This document shows positions 1-7,900 of a stretch of 11,799 nt of DNA, piece by piece (the stretch's first letter is position 1; every line of letters begins with the position of its first letter). The translations under genes and the position numbers were made by a program. The DNA is from Puniceicoccales bacterium (GTDB lineage Bacteria; Verrucomicrobiota; Verrucomicrobiia; Opitutales; UBA953): positions 1-11,799 of the forward strand of contig JAITPT010000219.1 in the NCBI GenBank assembly GCA_031289285.1, read 5' to 3'. The notes under the pieces were generated by a model. It searched no databases, was not told the origin of the DNA, and saw only the letters and a program-made list of their open reading frames with translations.

Positions 1-1010
1 CCAACGCGGTTGCCCAATCTTATGGACATCAACCTCTTACAACGCCGTTGGGGTTAGCCGAATAATTTACCAGGCTAAATAAGTCATTTGACATGACATG
101 ACAGTAGGCACAAAGGCCCAAAGGGACGGACACCTTTTTTATTTGCGTAGGTGCTGGAGGTGGCATCTCAACCCCCAGCGGGGTTGCCAACAGAGCCACA
201 AGATTGGCGCGGCGTGAGGAACGAGTGCCAGTGCCTACCTTGGGTTAGGGTAATAACACACCCAGCACAATCCCCAACGCGGTTGCCCAACCTCACGGAC
301 ATCAACATCTTACAACGCCATTGGGGTTAGCCGAATAATTTACCAGGCTAAATAAGTCATTTGACATGACATAGCAGGGGGCACAAAGGCCAAAAGGGAC
401 AGACACCTTTTTTATTGCGTAGGTGCTGGAGGCGGCATCTCAACCCCAACGGGGTTGCCCAGCAGAGCCACAGGATTGGCGCGGCGTGAGGAACGGGTGC
501 CAGTGCCTACCTTGGGTTAGGGTAATAACACACTCACCACAACCCCAACGCGGTTGCCCAACCTCACGGACATCAACATCTTGCAATGCTGTTGGGGTTA
601 GCCGAATAATTTACCAGGCTAAATAAGTCATTTGACATGACATGACAGGTGGCACAAAGGCAAAAAGAGACAGACACTTTTTTATTTGCGTAGGTGCTGG
701 AGGCGGCATCTCAACCCCAGCGGGGTTGCCCAGCAGCGCCACAGGATTGGCGCGGTGTGAGGAACGAGTGCCAGTGCCTACCTTGGGTTAGGGTAATAAC
801 ACACCCAGCACAACTCCTAACCGGGTTGCACAATCTTATGGACATCAACATCTTGCAACGCCGTTGGGGTTGGCCGAATAATTTACCAGGCTAAATAAGT
901 CATTTGACATGACATAGCAGGTGGCACAAAGGCCAAAAGGGACAGACACCTTTTTTATTTGCGTAGGTGCTGGAGGTGGCATCACAACCCCAAACGGGGT
1001 TTGAGGTCAC
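1..1010. repeat. Tandem array of a ~272-bp non-coding repeat (about 3.7 copies)
   Basis: The phrase gcgtaggtgctggag recurs at 145, 417, 688 and 961, giving unit lengths of 272, 271 and 273 bp. Positions 1-144 are the 3' half of an earlier copy, and the last copy breaks off near 1010. Each unit holds, in order: a short hairpin (stem CAACCCC/GGGGTTG with a 3-4 nt variable loop, e.g. just after 440); a GC-rich middle; a second inverted pair (AACCCCAAC at 541 and GTTGGGGTT at 591, spaced about 40 nt); a conserved AT-rich near-palindrome atttaccaggctaaat (65, 338, 609, 881); a TTGACATGACAT stretch; and a run of Ts. Short open frames inside the units drift out of phase through indels between copies, so I regard the array as non-coding. 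Diverged relatives occur at 9024-9134 (inverted) and from 11286 onward. Copies look well over 90% alike by eye, which suggests recent tandem amplification. Function is unknown. Confidence 0.95.
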
Positions 1011-1125
1011 AATGTCGTTAGAAAATACCATACACTCGCCGTGCGCACTATGCGCCCGGCAGGGCGTTTTGACAAAGCAGAATGTAGTTCATCCTGCGGC
1101 ACTATCAGTAAAAATCTTGGGAAAA

Positions 1126-2505
1126 TCACTCCGAAAGGAATACAAATATCCCTTTTTTGCTGGAAACAATGATGTCGGGAACTTTATCTTTGTTGATGTC
1201 GGCGACAGTTAACTGAGTGCTCACACCACTGTCGTCGTCAATTTTGTGCGGGATAAAAGTTGCGCCACCAGCAAACTCCTTGCCACGCTTCAACTCAAAC
1301 CAGTAGAGGACAGCAGGGGCACTCGCCTCTTTGTCGCCGTCAGGGCCGTGCGCCCAAAAACGTTTCCCTGTAACGATATCGGGGAGACCGTCGCCGTTCA
1401 TGTCGGCTATCGCTACGGCGTGCATCTGCGAAATACGCAAGGCAGGCGAAGCGAGGTCGGGGATGACAGGCAAGATTTCGTGCCGCCGCCATGTGATTTC
1501 CCCGTCGGCGCTGCGGACTTGTTCGTGCCAGACGAGACCGTAAATATGTGCGTCCCAAGCAGTTACAACATCATTCAAGCCGTCGCCGTTCACGTCGAGG
1601 ACATACATGTGCGAGGCGGCAGCGGCAAAACGCGGCCTGTTGCGCTTAGAAGCACTCTTCGCACTGCCAGCCGTCTTCCCATCCGTCCCCACTGCGCCCT
1701 TCCCGTCCGCCGCCTTCCCCGCAGCCGCAGCAGCCGCCGCCGGAGTTTCCGCCGGTTTATATTTGTGAAATTTCCAAGGCGGGGGCGCGGCCTCATCTGC
1801 CGGATGTTCCCACCAACCCTCGTTTTCGAGAATATCAATACGCCCGTCTCCGTTGATGTCGCCTGCGCCGACCCCGTGGGTGTAGCGTTCGTAGCGGCGG
1901 TTGTCTATGTTGGAGACGGGGTGAAACGTCCACTCTGGCGCACCGTCTTTGATGACAAATGTCGAAAAGCCGAGACGCCCGTTGCGGTTGTAGAGGAGGG
2001 CTGGATGCGGGTCGGTTTTGCGCATCCGCAGCCATTGCGGCGACTCGTTGCCAATCTCATTTGCAAAGAAATGTTTTTTCCACGGCGTCTCGGCGCCCTT
2101 CGGATTTTCAAACCAGTAGCCGCGTGTGCCCGGGTGCGGGCAGATGAAGATGTCTTCCCAGCCGTCGCCGTTGATGTCGTATCCGAACTCGGTGAAAACG
2201 TCGGAGTAGATGCGCGGGTGTTTTTTGAGGTCAAAGACCTTCGGCGTGTGGAGCGAGTGGCGGCGCTTGAAGTCTGGCCCTTCAAACCAAAACGGCCCGG
2301 CGGCGACATCGGTAATGCCGTCTTTGTTGAAGTCGCCGAAGTGCGCCCCCTCGGAGTAAAACTCGTTTGAGAGGACGAGCTTCTTATACTTTGGCGCGGC
2401 GGCGGCGGACGCGTCAGGCGCGGCGGCGAGACCAGCAGAGGCGATGAGGGTGAGAGCGGCAAAATGCCGCAGTGTGGCGAGGCGGTGTTTCATAAGCGGG
2501 CGCAT
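1126..2505 (-). CDS. Secreted FG-GAP/VCBS repeat protein
   Basis: 459 residues. The N-terminus is a signal peptide (basic MKHRLATLRH, then hydrophobic FAALTLIASAGLAAA, probable cleavage after DASA near residue 34). An alternative start at M5 (position 2493) gives a more typical signal peptide; neither start has a clear ribosome binding site. The mature part carries repeated calcium-binding-loop motifs of the D-x-[ND]-x-D-G type: DFNKDG (58-63), DINGDG (110-115), DINGDG (216-221), DVNGDG (304-309), DMNGDG (368-373) and a weaker DINKDK (436-441). This is the FG-GAP/VCBS pattern of seven-bladed beta-propellers. The segment at 362-405 (MHAVAIADMNGDG, then a GKRFWAHGPDGD stretch) resembles secreted propeller proteins common in Verrucomicrobiota and Planctomycetota, whose ligands are mostly unknown. 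An Ala/Gly/Lys-rich low-complexity insert at about 253-292 interrupts the propeller, probably as a surface loop. The gene is divergent from nuoN, with 154 bp between the start codons. No enzymatic motif is visible, so binding or cell-surface function is only inferred. Confidence 0.9.
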   Translation of the reverse strand: MRPLMKHRLATLRHFAALTLIASAGLAAAPDASAAAAPKYKKLVLSNEFYSEGAHFGDFNKDGITDVAAGPFWFEGPDFKRRHSLHTPKVFDLKKHPRIYSDVFTEFGYDINGDGWEDIFICPHPGTRGYWFENPKGAETPWKKHFFANEIGNESPQWLRMRKTDPHPALLYNRNGRLGFSTFVIKDGAPEWTFHPVSNIDNRRYERYTHGVGAGDINGDGRIDILENEGWWEHPADEAAPPPWKFHKYKPAETPAAAAAAAGKAADGKGAVGTDGKTAGSAKSASKRNRPRFAAAASHMYVLDVNGDGLNDVVTAWDAHIYGLVWHEQVRSADGEITWRRHEILPVIPDLASPALRISQMHAVAIADMNGDGLPDIVTGKRFWAHGPDGDKEASAPAVLYWFELKRGKEFAGGATFIPHKIDDDSGVSTQLTVADINKDKVPDIIVSSKKGIFVFLSE

Positions 2506-2659
2506 CTCTGCGCGGGTGCGGCGGTTTTTTCAATCTCAAAACCACGCCGCGCCGACGCCGCGCCGAAGCCTCGCGCAACGCCTCCGCCAGCGTGCCAGCG
2601 TCCCCGGCCCTGTTTCCCGTTGTGTCCAACGCTGAAAATAAATCTCATGCGCCGCAAAT

Positions 2660-4372
2660 ATGGACGCACCGAGCCGAGAGCTTTTCCAATGGTGGGCGCT
2701 TGCCCCCGAAATCGCCGTCGCCGCGCTCGCCTTGCTCGTGCTTGTGTTGGAAACTACCCTCCCGTCGCGTCTGCGCCGCCACATCGCGGCGGTCGCTCCC
2801 GCCGGTCTCGCTGCCCTCATCGTCGCGCTCGCGCCCGCCCTGCTCGACGCCGCCGCCACCGCCGTCTCAACCGCCACCAACACCGCCGTCCCCGCTGCCG
2901 CTGCGCCCAGACTTCTCTTCTCGGGAATGCTCGCGCAGATGGGCGGCCTCTTCACGGCGACCGGCCCCTCGACGGCCTTGGCGCGGCTCTTCTTTTTGGT
3001 GGCGGCGTTTCTCACGCTGTTGCTTGCCCCGCGATTTTTGCGACGGCGCGGTTTGCCGGAAACAGAGTTTGCGCACCTGACGCTCTTCGCGACGGCGGCG
3101 CTCATGCTCCTCGCGCAGTGTAACCACTTCGTCTCGTTTTACGTCGCCTTGGAGGCTGCGACCATCGGCCTGTGCGTCCTTGCGGGCTACAACAGAAACA
3201 GCGGCGCGACCCTCGAAGCTGGCGTCAAATACCTCGTCACTGCTGGCATGAGTGGTGCGCTGCTGCTCTTCGGTGTCGCGCTGCTCTGTGGCGCGGCGGG
3301 CAACCCCGTGCTCAACGACGCGGCAGCGGCGGCGGGCGGCTTCGACGCGCTGGACTTCGGCAACCTCAAAACCTTCGTCGCTGCGCACAGTGGCCACCCG
3401 CTTGTGCTTGCGGGTGCCGCGCTCGTCGTCTGCGGCGTCGCGTTCAAAATCGGTGTGTTCCCTTTTCAACTCTGGGTGCCCGATGTCTATCAAGGAGCAC
3501 CGACGCCCGCTGCCGCGTTTTTCGCAACCGCCTCAAAAGGCGCGGGAGTGCTCGCGCTGCTGCTACTCGCCAGCGGCCCCTTTGCCCCGCTCGTCTCCGG
3601 CACCGCCGACATCCCCGCCACCGTCACCGCCACCGCCACCACCGCCGACGCCGTGTCCGCCGCGACCGGCCCGCTCTTCGCGCTGCTCTCGCTGATGACT
3701 GGTGCGACGCTGATTTTCGCCAACCTCTCTGCGCTCGGTCAGGCAAACACAAAACGTCTGATGGGGCTTTCGGGGCTTTCCCATGCGGGCTTCATGTTGT
3801 TGGCCGTGCTCGCGGTGTTGTGCGGCGGCGGCGTCTTCGCGGTGTCGGCCTTGCTCTTCTACATGGCGGCGTATCTGGCGGGCGCGTTCACACTCTTCGG
3901 CGTGATAGCGGAAATGCCCGACGGTGCGCGTGGCGGCGCGGATGCCGACTCGGCGCAAACCACGGCGGACTTCCAACTGCTCGCGGAGCGCAGCCCATTT
4001 CTGGCGTGGATGCTCGGCGTTGGCGCGGCGTCGCTGGCGGGCATTCCGCCGACGCTCGGTTTCGCGGCGAAGTTTCTCGTGTTGCTGGCGGCGTTTCACG
4101 CGGGCCTGTGGTGGCTGGCGGCGCTCGCGTTGCTGTGCGCGGGTGCTGGCGTGTATTACTACCTCGCGTGGGTGCGCGAAGCGTTTCAGCGCGTGTGGCT
4201 GCCGCACGAACGCCACGAAGAACTTTCCGCGCCAACGCACGTCCCCCTCGCGCCGAGGCTTGTGTTGTTTGCGCTTGCCGCCGTCTTGCTCGCTGGCGGC
4301 GTCGCGCCCTGCCTCACGGATTTTGTCGCCGCCCCGCCCAAACAAAACGCCGCACCGCCGCCGCAGAAATAA
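2660..4372 (+). CDS. nuoN: NADH-quinone oxidoreductase subunit N
   Basis: 570 residues, highly hydrophobic, with the multi-helix pattern of the antiporter-like NuoN/ND2 subunit of respiratory complex I, which helps translocate protons across the inner membrane during quinone reduction. Family landmarks are present in order: Glu165 in FYVALEAATIGL (matching the conserved TM5 glutamate, E. coli E133); EAGVKY with Lys190 (K158); the signature FKIGVFPFQLWVPDVYQGAP at 262-281 with Lys263 (K217); ATASKGA with Lys293 (K247); and FAAKFLVL with Lys471 (K395). The proton-channel residues therefore appear intact; the E. coli correspondences are from memory. The protein is longer than the usual ~480-500 residues because of Ala/Thr-rich loops at about 64-84 and 314-337, a polar loop at 420-436 and a C-terminal tail. 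nuoN normally ends a nuoA-N operon; here the upstream neighbour is a divergent unrelated gene, so this copy stands alone. The ATG at 2660 has no clear ribosome binding site. Confidence 0.95.
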   Translation: MDAPSRELFQWWALAPEIAVAALALLVLVLETTLPSRLRRHIAAVAPAGLAALIVALAPALLDAAATAVSTATNTAVPAAAAPRLLFSGMLAQMGGLFTATGPSTALARLFFLVAAFLTLLLAPRFLRRRGLPETEFAHLTLFATAALMLLAQCNHFVSFYVALEAATIGLCVLAGYNRNSGATLEAGVKYLVTAGMSGALLLFGVALLCGAAGNPVLNDAAAAAGGFDALDFGNLKTFVAAHSGHPLVLAGAALVVCGVAFKIGVFPFQLWVPDVYQGAPTPAAAFFATASKGAGVLALLLLASGPFAPLVSGTADIPATVTATATTADAVSAATGPLFALLSLMTGATLIFANLSALGQANTKRLMGLSGLSHAGFMLLAVLAVLCGGGVFAVSALLFYMAAYLAGAFTLFGVIAEMPDGARGGADADSAQTTADFQLLAERSPFLAWMLGVGAASLAGIPPTLGFAAKFLVLLAAFHAGLWWLAALALLCAGAGVYYYLAWVREAFQRVWLPHERHEELSAPTHVPLAPRLVLFALAAVLLAGGVAPCLTDFVAAPPKQNAAPPPQK

Positions 4373-4448
4373 GCGTCAACGGACGCCTGCCTGCCTTCAC
4401 CTAAAATTATATTTTACAAAACCCCGTTGTCTGCGTAGCAAAGCCGCT

Positions 4449-4907
4449 GTGAGCCAATCGCCGCCCAATAGTATTTCTGATGCGCTGGAACTTTCCCGCC
4501 TCGCGCCGTCGCCGCGCTTCAGTGCTGGTGCAGGCAACGGTGCCGTCGCCGACGTCAACAACGCCGTCGGCGGCGTCGCCAAAGCACCGCCGCCTACTGC
4601 CCGTCCCAAACGTCGGCGTCGGAGTTCTGTTCTCACGGTTATCTGCTTTCTCATCACGGCGGTGAGCCTCGTGCTCGCGCTCTCGCTCTTTGAGGAAGCG
4701 CAGGCCGAAACATTGAAGCTAAAAGAATGGCGTGCCAAGGAGACTGCGTTGAAACAGGCGCACGACCGCCTCGCTGCCGAGAACGCCCGCGCCCAAGCCT
4801 ACCTCGATAGGGCGGACAGCGACACGGAGTTTTTCCTGCGCTTGGTGCGTGAGCACCTCAGCCGCAAAACCTCCGACGAAATTATTCTTGGCAAGCCGAA
4901 AAAGTAA
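4449..4907 (+). CDS. Septum formation initiator family protein (DivIC/FtsB-like)
   Basis: 152 residues from a GTG start at 4449; the frame has no ATG anywhere between there and the stop, so a non-ATG start is required. The order is: a proline- and glycine-rich cytoplasmic N-terminus (1-52), a basic patch RPKRRRR (52-58), one transmembrane helix (about 60-81, SSVLTVICFLITAVSLVLAL), then a coiled coil (about 85-122) containing LAAEN, and a C-terminal SDTEFFLRLVREHLSRKTSDEI stretch. The last part matches the FtsB/DivIC pattern in which the coiled coil is followed by 'dpe-x-x-ERxARExL-x-x-x-x-pgEi'. These bitopic proteins link early and late divisome proteins (FtsQ-FtsL-FtsB type complexes). The N-terminal extension of about 55 residues is longer than in typical ~100-residue FtsB. 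It lies 76 bp after nuoN and 83 bp before thrC; an AT-rich stretch at 4403-4420 could hold a promoter, but no clean -35/-10 pair was found. Family assignment rests on architecture plus the C-terminal motif. Confidence 0.8.
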   Translation: MSQSPPNSISDALELSRLAPSPRFSAGAGNGAVADVNNAVGGVAKAPPPTARPKRRRRSSVLTVICFLITAVSLVLALSLFEEAQAETLKLKEWRAKETALKQAHDRLAAENARAQAYLDRADSDTEFFLRLVREHLSRKTSDEIILGKPKK

Positions 4908-4990
4908 GCCTGCCGCCGCGCTGCCCCACGCCAGTCTTCGCCGCCCAAAGTCTTGCGCGGGTCGCCCTGCCCAATAGCGTTCGCGCCGCT

Positions 4991-7900
4991 ATGAAGTTTG
5001 TCAGCACACGCGGCGGAGATACCGCCGCATTTTCGGAGGCAGTCATTCGCGGGCTTGCTGGCGACGGCGGCCTGTTCGTCCCCGAAACGCTACCCGACAT
5101 CAGTGGGCGTTTGGCGGCGTGGGCAAACGCGCCCTACAGCCAAATCGCCTTCGAGTTTTTATCGCTCTTCGCGGACGACATCCCCGCCGACGAACTGCGC
5201 GGCTGCGTGAAACGCGCTTGCCAGAGTTTTAGCGAAAACACCCCCGCCCCCGACGACACCACCGCCGCCACCGCCGCCGCCGACATCGGTGCGCCCGCGC
5301 TCGTCGCGCTTCCCGCCGCTGGCGAACTCGGCGAATTCGGCGAACGCTACATCATGGAGCTGTTCCACGGGCCGACGCTCGCGTTCAAAGACTACGCGCT
5401 GCAACTGCTCGCGCAGCTTTACGCACGCCACGTCGCCGCTGCCGGTAAGCCCATTCACATTCTCGGCGCGACCTCTGGCGACACCGGCTCTGCCGCCATC
5501 TACGGGATGCTCGGCGTCGGCGGCGCGCACAGTTTCATCCTCTATCCCGAGGGGCGCATCGCGGAATTGCAGGAGCGCCAAATCGCCTGCACCGGCTCGC
5601 CGCTCGTCCACCCGCTCGCCCTGCGCGGCACGTTCGACGACGCGCAGGCCATCGTGAAAACGATTTTTGGCGGCGCCGCGTTTTCCGCCGCGCACGCCCT
5701 CGCCGCCGTCAACTCCGTCAACATCGCCCGCATCCTCGCGCAGTGCGTCTATTACATTTACGCCGTCTCGCGCGTGTCCCGCGAGCGCGGCACCGCCGTC
5801 GAGTTTGTCGTGCCCACGGGCAATTTCGGAAACGTCCTCGCGGGCTGGCTGCTCACCAAAATGGGTGTCGCGGGCATCTCCTTTTGCGTCGCCACCAACG
5901 GCAACAGCGTCGTCGCCGACTTCTTCAACACAGGCCGCTACCGCCCCGCAGAAGTCGCGCCAAGCCCCGCGCCCTCGATGGACATCCAGCGGGCGTCAAA
6001 CTTCGAGCGTTGGCTCTGGTATCACTTCGACGGAGACGCCCGCCGTGTGCGCGAGGCGTTGGAGACGCTGCGGCGCGACGGCGAGTTTTCGCTGGAAAAC
6101 TTCCCCGACGCCGCGACGCGCCAGACACTCCGCGCCGCCGTTTGCCCCAACGACAAAATCGGCCCCGCCATCGCCGACGCTTGGCGCGACTGCCGCTACG
6201 TCTGCGACCCGCACACCGCCTGCGCCTTCCACGCGCTCGGCGGCGACAGCGAACTCCCCGCCGACCCGGACGCCGTGCGTGTCGTCGTGGCGACGGCGCA
6301 TCCGGCGAAGTTTCCGCAGATTGTCGAGCAGCACATCCCGCCCCACCCGGCGGCGGAAGGCTCAGCGGTTCCCCCGAAAAACTGGCGTTGCGAGCACCCG
6401 ACCTTGGAGGCCTTGAAGGGGCGCGAGATTGTGAAAACCGTTTTGCCCGCCGACGCCAACGCCGTGAAGGACTTCATCCGCCGCGCCCTGCTCACGCTCG
6501 TCGCGCTGTTCGCCGCATGGGACGCCCACGCCGCGCCGCGCCCCGATGTCTTGCCCTACCTCGACGCCCCCGCGCACCACGAGACCGCCACGCTGCGCCG
6601 CGAAGCCGTCCGCCTGCTTCCCGCCGCCGAGACCTTCAACACCTTCGCCGCCCAGCTCGACGGCAACTCCGCCGCTTTCCCCAAAAAACAACTCGCCCAA
6701 GCGTGGCTCGACGCCCGCTACAGCGGCAGCGACCTCGGCAAAGGCGGCGGCAAAAACGGCCACATCACCGACGAAGTTTTTCGCCGAAAAATCCTCTCCG
6801 CCCGCGACACAGCCCGCACCGCCCTCGACAGCGCGTTGCGAAAAATCGCCGCCCACGCCGCCGCCCGCCCGACACTCGGCGAGCCTGTCGTCGTCTTCAA
6901 CACGCTCGCTTGGCGGCGCGACGCACCCGCCGTTTGGGACATCCCCGCAAAACTCGCCGGTGCGCCGCTGCGCATCACCGACGCCGCTGGCAACGAAGTT
7001 CCCGCGCAAATCTCCGCTGCCGCCGCGCCCGTCGAGCGCAACGTCGCCGCCGCCGCCGCCGGTGCCACCGCCACCGCTAGCTCCGCCTACAACGCCAACT
7101 ACGGCGCAGAGAAAGCGATTGACGGACGCTGGCACGTGCGCGACCCCGCGCTCGCCGACGGTCTCCCCACGCCACACAAATGGAACTCCGCCCCGGGCAG
7201 AGGCCCGCACTGGCTCGCCATAGATTTCGGGCGGACGCGCCGCATTCACAAGGTCGTCATCCGCCACGAGGGCATCATGGGCGCGTTTGACGTGGGAACT
7301 CGCGACAACACCGCCGATTTCCGCATCCAGTATTCCGAGACATCCGGCGGCGAATGGCGCGACCTCGCGCCGCCCGCCGTCGGCAACACCGCCTCGCTCA
7401 GCGTCCACGAGATTGCGCCGACCGAGGCGCGCAAAATCCGCCTCCTCATCACGCGCCCCTCGCAAAGCAAGGACAACCACGCCCGCATCTACGAGGTGGA
7501 AGCCTACGAAAAAGCCCCCGCCGCCGAACGCGCCAAACAGCTTGTCTTCGTCGCGGCGGGCGTCCCGCCGCTGGGCTACAAAACGTTTTACGTTTCCAGA
7601 GACAGCGACCGCGACGCAGGTGGTAACGGCGACGACGATGTGTTTGCAACGGCGACGACGGCGGCGACAACGGCAGCGTCGGCGACAACGGCGGCGTCGG
7701 CGACGTCGGCAACGGTGTCCGCCATTGCGACGGGCGAGACTGTTTTTGAAAATCGTTTCCACCGGCTTGTTTTTGCGCCGGGCGGCGTCGTGAGTTTTTA
7801 CGACAAAGCGCAGAAGCGCGACCTGTTCAAAACCGGCGCGGGGCGGGGACAATTTCTCGGCGGCGAGCTTTTCACACTGCCCGCTGTCGCGCCGGATAAT

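Noticed and set aside
370..416. Rho-independent terminator in each repeat unit (T6 run after cacc)
   Set aside because: Only about 4 bp of stem (ggtg/cacc) could pair, and the pairing partner is not preserved in all copies.
423..894. Two similar ~66-residue open frames (MLEAASQPQRGCP...) inside the left repeats as a small protein family
   Set aside because: Indels shift the frame between copies, so the C-terminal halves disagree; the open frames track the repeat DNA, not a conserved protein.
1..1010. CRISPR array
   Set aside because: Units are ~272 bp and conserved along their whole length, with no alternating short repeats and unique spacers; no cas gene is present.
1246..2370. Long plus-strand open frame opposite the FG-GAP gene
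   Set aside because: It is an antisense shadow; only the minus-strand frame shows a signal peptide and repeated DxNxDG motifs.
4373..4386. Terminator after nuoN (gcgtc-aacg-gacgc hairpin)
   Set aside because: The stem has only five pairs and no T run follows; the next gene lies close on the same strand.
5743..7080. 445-codon plus-strand frame overlapping thrC
   Set aside because: An Arg-rich out-of-frame translation of thrC and the GH38 region, lacking family motifs.
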